Shown here: in pieces, positions 17,501 through 24,702 of the stretch | How positions within the stretch are numbered: the stretch's first letter is position 1 | Layout of the letters: the number at the start of each line of letters is the position of its first letter | Assembly: GCA_947649935.1 (NCBI GenBank) | Contig: CANSTR010000013.1 | Coordinates: 1 to 46,929, forward strand | From: an uncultured Clostridia bacterium | Lineage (GTDB): Bacteria > Bacillota > Clostridia > TANB77 > CAG-508 | DNA: 46,929 nucleotides | Direction of reading: 5' to 3' | Program-made: the position numbers and the translations under genes | The notes under the pieces: generated by a model | The model's input: the letters and a program-made list of their open reading frames with translations, nothing else | Databases searched by the model: none | Told to the model about the DNA's origin: nothing

Positions 17501-17657
17501 AGAACCAACAAGAGCTGGTTATACATTTGAGGGGTGGTATACGGCTTTAAGTGGAGGTACGAAAATAACGAATTCGACAATATTCAATATCAGAGGCGAT
17601 CAAACATTGTATGCGCATTGGAAATTAAATCAATATGATATAACATTTAATTTATAG
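14511..17657 (+). CDS. Pilin-like InlB B-repeat surface protein, truncated by in-frame TAG
   Basis: 1048 residues to the TAG. Residues ~20-48 form the type IV pilin-like N-terminal helix (NGITLIALVVTIIVLL), as in the proteins at 26722, 28007 and 40212. The rest is a chain of Listeria-Bacteroides (InlB B/Flg_new) repeats with DANGG...GWY...TLYAHW. An acidic segment lies around residues 480-590. Such proteins are probably exported and surface-bound; no enzymatic motif is seen. Residues 4-14 are extra compared with the paralogues and come from a palindromic repeat (14526-14551). AAAGGAGG lies before ATG. The last repeat (ITFNL) is cut by TAG 17655 and the frame continues beyond it. Confidence 0.85.
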   Translation: MKNTPIGGDAYIDPIKNNNGITLIALVVTIIVLLILAGISLKLINGGDGIMVEAQWSEFVAEYTKLDEQKELYVAGKQMDKLSEEVSKVNWRSLFTNVSYALDVPDTIYPVDLEQSFSIFEAVDTLQATICYVENLQKAQLFDKSKVDLYRVDMSLLPNVEVRRSYVINIVSGMLYYIEGEPYKGLIYHTLKYGVSKDNPEFPTPPPDPATDLTIHYLSGYDGQEETQQIPSLSANSATLEPNTFARNDYTFQFWKEVKLQDGAPKYGEYTGTVYLDSQSGVDMKSQNMWLEADWTNEPMNTLTLDANGGYFEDSYLKQVLPVNYQLIGNEKFEIDKKEGDLYGSELAVEPERLSPVGSDFYYRFAGWFTNSNNGEKKNIGDTYTSAQLHQNTLYAHWEKVYHNKPVVPEHDLTIHYLSGCTQTTYTQTVPALSSTSVTLDLCKFNRDSESLTFLGWKIISSAANASAPYQYGGYFDVVNHLIKILDEDWEEEILDIIESYEDYEEKPADEESGEPVLTKAQARQAEILEFLEDEKGGVQSLFMANNMSLNGLADWMVTNQNYLKKLQAYEETLDDDDEDIVPDYYDGHKNVNMNGKDLWLEAVWTEHPLILDANGGTIEELPRITVELEPGEEYGMAIFDPDDREDHVFVGWFDERSGGKQFVDDDIYESTELPGKTLYAHWAPDTEPNVVPITFDANGGTMTDNAGNAVSILTKRKVIGYQMGSMPEPEQEDSNYIFDGWWMQPNGGTKVTSKTAVTGPMTVYAHWTIGNLVFLEKNGGAYYHKYKSAGNIENKFKKWNPVKYDGIQVANGQKIPKQAGGRQLPWTARGNRGIRNWRYVMKPNGGTKTVKAQWKGWYTQPNGAGTKIKWNSRYYDSYGDTLYANWRERSVIRYDANGGKWGKSTALKQKYPYVDKKLPKVAKPKKKGHQLEGWYDAPVGGNKVELKNASYMASQDMILYAHWVKVDFIVTFDATGGSVNKTNKTVTYGKNYGTLPEPTRAGYTFEGWYTALSGGTKITNSTIFNIRGDQTLYAHWKLNQYDITFNL
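14526..14551 (+). repeat. Palindromic repeat inside coding sequence
   Basis: ATAGGGGGCGATG, CCTA, CATCGACCC resembles the GTAGGGGCGATNATCAATCGCCC hairpins of the intergenic regions. It is in frame and encodes the extra residues IGGDAYIDP near the N-terminus. Confidence 0.55.
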
Positions 17658-18284
17658 GGTGGTACAGGAAATTTTCCTACTCAGAAGTTTGTGCCAGAAA
17701 CCCCATTTAAACTTCCTAGCATAGCACCTACGATAGCAGGAGGAACGTTTGTTGGATGGTCATTTAATAAAAGTGCAACTACCGGATATGGGGCAGGTTC
17801 TCAAATTACGATTAATGATAATAAAAATGTAATTATTTATGCAATTTGGAACATGTCTAGAATTTATATTGTGAAAGACGATGTCGTTCAACCTGGATAT
17901 ACTTTTTATAAACATACAAATACCTCTGGGCGTTCTAATGGACTTACATCGAATTCGGTTTCTTGGAACAGTGCGTTACGTGGTTGGTACGGTACCGACC
18001 AAGTGTGTGTGCCTAAGGGAAAATATCCTAAAATGTTACATGTTGAATTATCATGGACGGGGAAGAAAAAATGTATAATCGGCTTTAATAGTGCGGCTGA
18101 TGGGGACGGGGCTAATAATTGTGCTAAAGTAACTACTAGCCAAGCTGGACCTGCTGAGCATGTGGTCGTAGAAACGAGTGGTACGAATACGAAGTATCCT
18201 TGGCATTTTGTTGTGGGAATAGATGGTGGAATTAAGTATTTTACAAGTACAATAGTTCTTCACAATGTGTGGTTTGAATATTAG
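17658..18284 (+). pseudogene. C-terminal part of the InlB-repeat protein after the TAG
   Basis: The same frame continues directly after the stop with GGTGNFPTQKF, the rest of the broken repeat, and ends ...GWSFNKSATTGYG...IIYAIWN. Then comes a ~145-residue C-terminal domain of unknown function (RIYIVKDDVVQPGYTFYKH to NVWFEY). No ribosome site favours the internal ATG at 17691. It is best seen as the original end of the gene at 14511. Either a recent nonsense mutation or read-through explains it. Confidence 0.65.
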
Positions 18285-18367
18285 CTGTTGAGAGAAAAAT
18301 CTTTAAAACGATATGTATTTGAAAAAATAAGCAAGATAACTTGTTAAGGAAAATGAGGTTTAATTAA

Positions 18368-18520
18368 ATGTTAATAAAAAACTGGAGAGGAATAAATTCT
18401 TTCCAGTTTTTTAGTGTAAGGGATTTTCTTGAATATTCTGAAATAAGAATATCAGATGTGGTAAAGTCAGGTGATATCAAAATTTTTGAAAAAAGAATTG
18501 AAATTTTGAATGGAATATGA
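18368..18520 (+). CDS. Doubtful small protein
   Basis: A 50-codon frame (MLIKNWRGINSFQFF...KRIEILNGI). Only a weak GAGG precedes it, and it crosses the terminator hairpin at 18376-18412. I see no family. It may be a gene remnant. No other coding signal exists in the gap 18285-18568. Confidence 0.2.
   Translation: MLIKNWRGINSFQFFSVRDFLEYSEIRISDVVKSGDIKIFEKRIEILNGI
18376..18412 (+). terminator. Terminator after the InlB-repeat gene
   Basis: AAAAACTGGA and TCCAGTTTTT pair around an AT-rich loop and end in six T. It sits about 90 bases after the end of the interrupted gene. Confidence 0.65.
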
Positions 18521-18526
18521 TATAAA
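18498..18526 (+). promoter_or_regulatory. Promoter of pyrF
   Basis: TTGAAA (18498-18503) and TATAAA (18521-18526), spacer 17. Confidence 0.5.
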
Positions 18527-18568
18527 AATAGTTAATGCAAATAAACTCAAAAAAGAAAGGAAAAAAGA

Positions 18569-19492
18569 ATGAACGCGATTGATCGATTAATTGAAAAAAT
18601 AAAACAAACCAATAATCCAACTGTGATGGGATTGGATCCAAGGTATAACATGCTACCAAATTGCATTAAGGAAAACTATAACGGAAGTATCGAAAAAATT
18701 TGTGAAGGAATTTTGGAATACAACAAAACTTTGATTGACAGCGTCTGTGACATCATTCCAGCAGTCAAGCCACAAATGGCTTTTTATGAAGTGTTTGGCA
18801 TTGATGGCATCCGATGCTACCAAGCAACCTGTCAGTATGCCAAAGAAAAAGGCATGATTGTCATTGTGGACGCCAAAAGAGGCGATATTGGCTCAACCGC
18901 CGAAAGTTACTCTAATGCGTTTATTGGTAGAACCAAAATTGAAGACAAGCTTTATGGAAACGACAATGTCGATTTTGTCACAGTCAATGCCTATTTTGGA
19001 ACAGACTGTGTCAAGCCATTCATCGAAGATTGCCAGAAATATAACAAAGGAATCTTCATTCTTGTCAAAACGTCAAATCCATCTTCAGGTGAATTGCAAG
19101 ATTTGAAGCTAGAAAATGGAAAGACAATTTATGAAACCATGGGAAATTTAGTCGAAAATTGGGGGACGCAATTACTTGGCACAAACGGCTATAGTAGCGT
19201 TGCAGCAGTAGTTGGAGCAACGTATCCAGAGCAGTTGAAAACCTTGAGGGAGCAAATGCCTCACACCTTCTTCCTAATTCCAGGCTATGGTGCACAAGGA
19301 GGAAAAGCGCAAGATGTTGCACTTGGTTTTGATAAAAACGGAATTGGTGGCATTATCAATGCTTCTAGAAGTTTGATGTGTGCCTATTGTTCAGACCGCT
19401 GGAAAGACCAGTTTTCTGACGAAGAATACGCCAAAGCAACACGCGCAGAAGCAATTCGCATGCGTGATGAATTGAATCAATACATAAAATAA
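18569..19492 (+). CDS. pyrF: Orotidine 5'-phosphate decarboxylase, type 2
   Basis: Makes UMP from OMP, the last step of the pathway. The catalytic motif VVDAKRGDIGSTAESYSNA (~residues 95-113) is the DxKRxD signature of the long type-2 enzymes, and the length (307) fits them rather than the ~240-residue type 1. MGLDPRYNMLP near residue 20 and IPGYGAQGGKAQDV near 237 complete the active site and phosphate loop. GAAAGGAAAAAAG precedes ATG. It is monocistronic and not clustered with the other pyr genes. Confidence 0.93.
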   Translation: MNAIDRLIEKIKQTNNPTVMGLDPRYNMLPNCIKENYNGSIEKICEGILEYNKTLIDSVCDIIPAVKPQMAFYEVFGIDGIRCYQATCQYAKEKGMIVIVDAKRGDIGSTAESYSNAFIGRTKIEDKLYGNDNVDFVTVNAYFGTDCVKPFIEDCQKYNKGIFILVKTSNPSSGELQDLKLENGKTIYETMGNLVENWGTQLLGTNGYSSVAAVVGATYPEQLKTLREQMPHTFFLIPGYGAQGGKAQDVALGFDKNGIGGIINASRSLMCAYCSDRWKDQFSDEEYAKATRAEAIRMRDELNQYIK

Positions 19493-19502
19493 AACGTTAA
19501 AT

Positions 19503-19642
19503 GTAGGGGCGATTATCAATCGCCCGTTCCACAAAGACATATCAAAAAATTATTCAAAAGGAATGTAAAGGATAAAAATTTAATGATAGAAAAATTTTAA
19601 GAAAAATCTGTGTGGTCGCGGACGTCTAATAGACGCCCCTAC
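19503..19642. repeat. Paired GTAGGGGCG hairpin repeat (MITE-like)
   Basis: The left arm 19503-19526 has stem GGGCGATT/AATCGCCC. The right arm ends CCCCTAC at 19642 and contains GACGTCTAATAGACGCC. The internal CCACAAAGA is shared with the copy at 3959. Confidence 0.8.
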
Positions 19643-19689
19643 AAAATATTGACTGTGAATTGAATCAAGTCAGTAAATAGGAGGAAACC

Positions 19690-20145
19690 ATGGTTCCAGG
19701 GAAAAATTACATAGGCGTTGGTTGTGGGGCGTTCATTTTGAATGAGAAAAAGGAATTGTTGTTGCAACTGAGAAATAAAGCGCCTGAAAAAGAATATTGG
19801 AGCATTCCTGGCGGAAAAGTGGAAATGTTTGAAACATTTGAAGATGCTGTCAAGCGAGAGATAAAAGAAGAAGTCGGCGTGGAAATTGAAGTGGGTGAGT
19901 TAATTGGAATTTGTGATCACATTATAAAAGCAGAAGAAAAACATTGGGTTTCGCCAAGCTATTTGTGCAGAATTGTAAATGGAGAACCACGTATTATGGA
20001 GCCAACCAAGCATTTGGATATGCAATGGTTTGCGTTGGACCAATTGCCTGAAAAATTGACCATTACAACGCAATTTGCAATTCAAAAGTATCAAGAATTA
20101 ACGGAGAGTTTATGGAAAAAATCAAGAAAAATTGGGCAATGGTAG
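19690..20145 (+). CDS. Nudix hydrolase
   Basis: 151 residues with a complete Nudix box, GGKVEMFETFEDAVKREIKE plus EVGVE, at about residues 38-62. It cleaves a nucleoside diphosphate linked to another group. The resemblance to ADP-ribose/NTP pyrophosphatases is general and the substrate cannot be told. TAGGAGG precedes the ATG. Its last 34 bases overlap the next gene in another frame, so the two are probably translated together. Confidence 0.88.
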   Translation: MVPGKNYIGVGCGAFILNEKKELLLQLRNKAPEKEYWSIPGGKVEMFETFEDAVKREIKEEVGVEIEVGELIGICDHIIKAEEKHWVSPSYLCRIVNGEPRIMEPTKHLDMQWFALDQLPEKLTITTQFAIQKYQELTESLWKKSRKIGQW

Positions 20146-21690
20146 CTTTATTGCTAGCCATTGCTGGCTGTATGCTAATTTTAAATATCGCTACATTAAA
20201 AAGTCCAGACGATTACAGTTACGCAACAACCATTGGTGGGGATGATTTGAAAGTTACCTCTTTTGCCGAAATCAAAAATGGCGCGAAATACTTGTACAGC
20301 AGTTGGACAGGAAGAATTATTCCACATCTTTTAGTCGGACTTTTTATGACGACAAGTACGTTTTTTTTCAAAATCATCAATACGCTATTATTTGTGGTTT
20401 TGCTGGTGCTCATCAATCGTTTTATGACACGCAAAAATTCGTATTTATCCATTCTTTTAGCCTTTGGCTTTTTGATTTATGGCAAAATGTTTGGCGAAAA
20501 ATTTGCATGGATTAGCCGGAAGTTTGAATTATTTATGGACAACAGTTGCTCTGATGGCATACTTATACACAATTTATGGCTATTTTGTGGAAAACCGAAA
20601 CTTGCAAAAATGGCAAAAAATCTTCCTTAGTTTAGCCGGATTTCTCATTGGATTTTCGCATGAAGTCATGGCATTTGTGGGAGGTTCTTTTTTAGGAATC
20701 TTATTTTTAGTTAATATCAAAGGAATATGGAAAAAGTCGAAATGGGACGTCCTATTTTTAAGTAGCGCAATTGCGTTTTTTGGATTAGGAGCGATTTTGA
20801 CAATTATCGCGCCAGGAAATTTGGCGCGAAGCACCTTAGATGTCGGCACAAATGGCGGACCATTGGCTTGTCTTGGAAATTATAAAGACATCAAATGGCA
20901 GTTGGTCCTAATTGTTGCTTCCATGATTTGGATAGGAATTCTAAAGCAAAAGGAATTATTGAAAAAAGAAATCATATATTGTATACTACCATGCATTGTT
21001 GCGACTATCCCATTTTCGATTATGGGCTATTTTACGCCACGCTGTTTTGTGCCATACGAAGCGTTGCTTATTAGCATCATTGTGGCAAATAGCCAGATTA
21101 TTATGGCGCATTATGCCACGCATAAAAAAATCAGCATAATGGTTGCCTGTGTGGCGACAATCCTTGTATTTGCCCATCTGTTGCCAACGACGTATTCGGA
21201 CGTGCGCTATATTTTGCCATATAAAATAAAGCTGACGCATCAGCTAGAACAGGCGCAAGAAAATGGAGAAAAAGATGTGGTGGTAAGCAAATTTTTGTTT
21301 ATGGATAAAATTTGCAGGGAAGATTTGATAAATGTGGACAATTTCTTTTTGGAAACGTCCACCACAAGCGTTGTTAACACATTTTTGGCATTGTATTACA
21401 AGTTTGATTGCATCCGTGCCATCAGCGACGCTGATTACCTCATCGAAATCGACACAGATATCACACAAAATGTGGATTATGGCATTGTGAACAAAGATAC
21501 GTTGGAATTAATCAGCATTATCACAGCAAGCGACAAAATCTGTTTTACTATTCCAAAAGAAATGCTGGGAACCTATGTGGTAGATTGTCGCGACAAAGAT
21601 TTGCGCACGCACGTCAAAAAGGTGAGAATTCGCGCAGTCGGCGAAGAAATGCAAAATCCGGATTTAGAAATGTTAATCAATCAAACATAG
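20112..21690 (+). CDS. DUF6056-like polytopic membrane protein, +1 recoded at CGG
   Basis: Many hydrophobic helices, with SPDDYSYA in the first loop and SSWTGRIIPHLL after it, as in DUF6056 proteins that resemble membrane glycosyltransferases. Straight reading goes off frame after WIS at codon 136 (CGG, 20517). In the +1 frame the protein continues GSLNYLWTTVALMAYLY, a natural join (W-x-x-GS-NYLW), and runs to 21690. Skipping one C gives 525 residues. Internal starts in the second frame have no ribosome site. It overlaps the Nudix gene. The function is unknown; a role in envelope sugar transfer is a family-level guess. Confidence 0.75.
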
Positions 21691-21699
21691 ACGCGGTCT

Positions 21700-21723
21700 G
21701 TAGGGGCGATTATCAATCGCCCG
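21700..21723 (+). repeat. Single GTAGGGGCG hairpin repeat
   Basis: GTAGGGG then GGGCGATT/AATCGCCC, here without a partner. A partial CCGTAGGGGATGG follows at 21738. Confidence 0.7.
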
Positions 21724-21779
21724 CAATCCATAAAAAACCGTAGGGGATGGCCTTGACCGGTTCTAAGAAAGGAAAACGA

Positions 21780-22625
21780 ATGTTATTTTCTCATAAAGTA
21801 AAAGCCTACGCCTTTGTTGGTCCATCTGGCACAGGCAAAAGTTACAGAGCCCAGATGATAGCTGGAAAACAAGGAATTAAATATATCATTGATGATGGCT
21901 TATTGGTCAGTGAAAATGAAGTTTTAGCAGGAATATCGGCGAAAAAGGCGCCTACCAAAGTAGAAACAGTCCGCAACGCCATATTTTATAGCGAGGACAA
22001 ACGAAAAGAAATGCAAGCTGCCATCAAAAAATACAAACCAGATAAAATATTGATTTTAGGAACGTCTGACGAAATGGTGCAAAAAATCGCGAACAGCTTG
22101 GAAATTGGACCAATTCTAGGCACGACGTACATTCAAGAGGTAGCAACTCCAGAAGAAATGGAAATGGCGAAAAACATCCGCGTGACACAAGGAAAGCATG
22201 TGATTCCAGTGCCAACTTTTGCGATAAAAAAGGATTTTTCAGGCTATTTGCTGGACCCGCTTCAAATTTTCAAGTCGACAGGTAAGGGAAATAAGCCATA
22301 CATAGCGGAAAAATCAATCATTAGACCTACTTTTAGTTATATGGGAAATTTTCAGATTTCGGATTCTGTGTTTAAGCAAATTATGGAAGTTGTGGCAGAG
22401 AAAACGGAAAGTGTGTATAAAGTCCATCGTTCGATTATCAAGAAGCATCAGGGCGCAGATGATGGAATTTACATTTATATTGAGGTGATTTTGGAAGTTG
22501 GATATCCTGTTTCCGAGGCGGTTCAGAAGCTGAAATCTGGCATTGTAAAAGATATTGAATATTTAACCTCAATGAATGTGCTGAGCACAGAAATTGTTGT
22601 AAAAGGCATACATATCGAAAAATAA
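21780..22625 (+). CDS. P-loop protein with a C-terminal Asp23/Gls24-like domain
   Basis: The N-terminus has a Walker A loop, FVGPSGTGKSYRA (~residues 11-23), and IDDGLLV further on. Residues ~205-281 resemble Asp23/Gls24 (ISDSVFKQIMEVVAEKTESV, IYIYIEVILEVGYPVSEA). In clostridia such proteins are usually called Asp23-domain ATPases of unknown role. The frame is open to 21747, but AAGAAAGGA before ATG 21780 decides the start (281 residues). It may be co-transcribed with cmk, with a hairpin repeat between them. The assignment of the second domain is by eye. Confidence 0.65.
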   Translation: MLFSHKVKAYAFVGPSGTGKSYRAQMIAGKQGIKYIIDDGLLVSENEVLAGISAKKAPTKVETVRNAIFYSEDKRKEMQAAIKKYKPDKILILGTSDEMVQKIANSLEIGPILGTTYIQEVATPEEMEMAKNIRVTQGKHVIPVPTFAIKKDFSGYLLDPLQIFKSTGKGNKPYIAEKSIIRPTFSYMGNFQISDSVFKQIMEVVAEKTESVYKVHRSIIKKHQGADDGIYIYIEVILEVGYPVSEAVQKLKSGIVKDIEYLTSMNVLSTEIVVKGIHIEK

Positions 22626-22629
22626 TTCT

Positions 22630-22734
22630 GTAGGGGCGATTATCAATCGCCCGCAACAAACACGATTGCAGATTGTACAGAATTGTAGATTGTACAGATT
22701 GTAAGATTCGCGGGCGACTGATAGTCGCCCCTAC
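22630..22734. repeat. Paired GTAGGGGCG hairpin repeat (MITE-like)
   Basis: The left stem is GGGCGATT/AATCGCCC and the right stem GGGCGACT/AGTCGCCC, ending CCCCTAC at 22734. The middle holds two close copies of ATTGTACAGA-type sequence. Confidence 0.8.
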
Positions 22735-22765
22735 GGGGGTGAATGAATTTTTGGAGGAGGAAAAA

Positions 22766-23434
22766 ATGGGATTTGTTGTAGCAATTGATGGTCCTGCTGG
22801 AACAGGCAAGGGAACGGTTACGAAAATCATTGCCGAGGATTTAGGGTTGGTGTATATTGACACAGGAGCTATGTATCGTTGTGTGGCATTAGAGGCAATG
22901 AGGAAAAATATAGAGCCAGAAAATAGTAGGGAAATGCTGGAAATGTTAGATAATATGCAAATTGATTTTAAGAAAAATGGAGAAATACAAGAAGTTTGGC
23001 TAAATGGAGAAAATGTAACAACGCAGATAAGAACGCGAGAAATTGATGTAACTGTTGACCGATATTCTGCCCTAAAATGTGCGAGGGATAAAATGACGCC
23101 TTTGCAAAGAAAAATGGGTGAAAATAGCAATGTGGTTGGAGAAGGAAGAGATGTTGGAACAGTTGTGTTTCCAGATGCTGATGTAAAGATTTATTTGGAT
23201 TGTTCATTAGAAGAAAGAGCAAACCGAAGATATAAACAATATTTGGAAAAAGGTATAGAAACGACTTATGAAGCTGTCTTAGAAAATATAAAACAGAGAT
23301 ATAAGGCAGAAACGGAAAGGGAGATTGCGCCATTAAGACAAGCAGAAGATGCTATTTTAGTGGATTCTACCAAAATGACGATTGAGGAAGTTGTGGCAGA
23401 GATTGAGAGAGTGATAAAAGAGAAAATAAAGTAG
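22766..23434 (+). CDS. cmk: Cytidylate kinase
   Basis: 222 residues, the normal length. The P-loop AIDGPAGTGKGTVTK is at residues 6-20. YIDTGAMYRCVAL, RTREIDVTVDRYSAL and GEGRDVGTVVFPDA are the family's NMP-binding and base-recognition motifs. It phosphorylates CMP and dCMP. The frame is open upstream to 22673 across the repeat, but TTGGAGGAGG before ATG 22766 fixes the start. In many Firmicutes cmk lies beside plsC, as it nearly does here. Confidence 0.93.
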   Translation: MGFVVAIDGPAGTGKGTVTKIIAEDLGLVYIDTGAMYRCVALEAMRKNIEPENSREMLEMLDNMQIDFKKNGEIQEVWLNGENVTTQIRTREIDVTVDRYSALKCARDKMTPLQRKMGENSNVVGEGRDVGTVVFPDADVKIYLDCSLEERANRRYKQYLEKGIETTYEAVLENIKQRYKAETEREIAPLRQAEDAILVDSTKMTIEEVVAEIERVIKEKIK

Positions 23435-23452
23435 TTTTTTGTCGAATTTTGG

Positions 23453-23480
23453 TTGCAATATTTTGAGAGTATGGTATAAT
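23453..23480 (+). promoter_or_regulatory. Promoter of the small gene at 23518
   Basis: TTGCAA (23453-23458) and TATAAT (23475-23480), spacer 16. Confidence 0.5.
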
Positions 23481-23517
23481 ATATATATATATTATTATAG
23501 AAAAAGGAGAGATTAAA

Positions 23518-23787
23518 ATGAAGAATTTGCGGAATTGCATCAATGAATATTTAAAAAGAAACGTGGAAGGCATAATTGTCTATATCCATGTTGATGGCAG
23601 AAAAAAGGTTCTTGATGTTATTGATATACGAATGATGGTGAAAGATGAATTTTTACCATCTGAGTATTATTCGCAAATAAAAACTACAAAAGAAGAAATA
23701 GAGTTCATAAAAGAAGAACTCGAAGGTAAATATTTATTTTCAAAAAAGCAATATGCACAAGTATTGCTTTTGGAAATAAAAAAATAA
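23518..23787 (+). CDS. Small protein of unknown function with CGG as codon 5
   Basis: 89 residues, charged and probably cytosolic. AAAAAGGAGAG precedes the ATG and it has its own promoter. I do not recognise a family. Codon 5 (23530) is CGG, the only in-frame CGG in the window that does not sit at a frame break. If CGG forces a +1 shift here, translation would give only MKNLGIASMNI and stop at TAA. The long product would then need Arg reading, inefficient shifting, or an internal start such as GTG 23563. This could be a regulated gene or a dead one. Confidence 0.55.
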   Translation: MKNLRNCINEYLKRNVEGIIVYIHVDGRKKVLDVIDIRMMVKDEFLPSEYYSQIKTTKEEIEFIKEELEGKYLFSKKQYAQVLLLEIKK

Positions 23788-23889
23788 CAAAACTTCTCCA
23801 CAATGCAAGTATTTTGCAGAGTGGGGAAAGCGATTAAAAGAAAAAAGTTTTTAGCAGTGTTTAATGAACTTTTTTCTTTTTCTTTTGGC

Positions 23890-23918
23890 TTGAAATTTGA
23901 ATGTATTTGTTATATAAT
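23890..23918 (+). promoter_or_regulatory. Promoter of plsC
   Basis: TTGAAA (23890-23895) and TATAAT (23913-23918), spacer 17, 27 bases before the start. The gap 23788-23889 also holds an imperfect CTCCAC/GTGGGG hairpin that may end the previous gene. Confidence 0.6.
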
Positions 23919-23945
23919 ATAAAAAATGAATCAGAGAGGGAGTTT

Positions 23946-24557
23946 ATGAAAGAAATCGTAAAAAAAATTTGTAGGGTAGTTGTGGCGTTTTGTATTTTTT
24001 GGTATTGCAAAATTGTGTATCGCATCAAAATTGTGGGAAAAGAGAATGTGCCGAAAGAGGGAGCATTGCTATTTTGTGGCAATCATAGAACATATTTAGA
24101 CCCCCCATTAATCACCGTTACAGCAGGCAGAAAAATGAGTTTTATGGCAAAAGAAGAACTAAAAAGCAATCCGCTAATGAGCTTTTTGTGCTTTGCATTT
24201 GACGGAATTTGGGTCAAACGAGATAGCAAAGACATTGGTCCGTTAAAAACGGCCATGAAACTATTGAAAAATGGTGGATGTATTGGCATTTTCCCAGAAG
24301 GAACGCGTAATGGCATGGAAAAAAATGAAGGGAAATTGAAAAATGGAGCAGCCTACATGGCACTAAAAACTGGCGCAAAAATTGTGCCGATCGGTATTCA
24401 AGGAGAGGCAAAGCCATTTACCAAAAATACCATTATTTACGGCAAACCATTGGATTTTTCTGAATATACAACTGGAAAAGTTGATAAAGAAGTAGAAGAA
24501 AAAGTCAGCGAAGAATTAAAACAAGCCATTATTGCATTGACAAATCAAAAAATATAA
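23946..24557 (+). CDS. plsC: 1-acyl-sn-glycerol-3-phosphate acyltransferase
   Basis: Converts lysophosphatidate to phosphatidate at the inner membrane. The catalytic NHRTYLD (NHX4D, ~residues 46-52) and the acceptor motif FPEGTRNG (~117-124) are intact. A hydrophobic anchor lies at residues ~8-25. The length is 203 residues from ATG 23946, preceded by GAGAGGGAG; the upstream extension to 23901 lacks a ribosome site. Confidence 0.9.
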   Translation: MKEIVKKICRVVVAFCIFWYCKIVYRIKIVGKENVPKEGALLFCGNHRTYLDPPLITVTAGRKMSFMAKEELKSNPLMSFLCFAFDGIWVKRDSKDIGPLKTAMKLLKNGGCIGIFPEGTRNGMEKNEGKLKNGAAYMALKTGAKIVPIGIQGEAKPFTKNTIIYGKPLDFSEYTTGKVDKEVEEKVSEELKQAIIALTNQKI

Positions 24558-24579
24558 GATATAATATTATGGTTAAATT

Positions 24580-24665
24580 GTAGGGGCGATTATCAATCGC
24601 CCGCGTTTTAAGGAATATGAAATAAACATAGAATTTACCAAACGGACGATTGATAATGCCCCTAC
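24580..24665. repeat. Paired GTAGGGGCG hairpin repeat (MITE-like), short form
   Basis: The left arm starts at 24580. The right arm (GGACGATTGATAATGCC) is partly decayed and ends CCCCTAC at 24665. It lies between plsC and typA. Confidence 0.75.
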
Positions 24666-24702
24666 AAATCGGAAGGATAGGATAGGAAAGGAAAATCAAA
24701 AA

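Noticed and set aside
17655..17657. TAG as a sense codon in this organism
   Set aside because: glgP, typA, pdp copy 1 and other genes end with TAG in their expected places.
3959..24665. CRISPR array from the repeated GTAGGGGCG elements
   Set aside because: Copies are dispersed and inverted, with no regular spacers and no cas genes.
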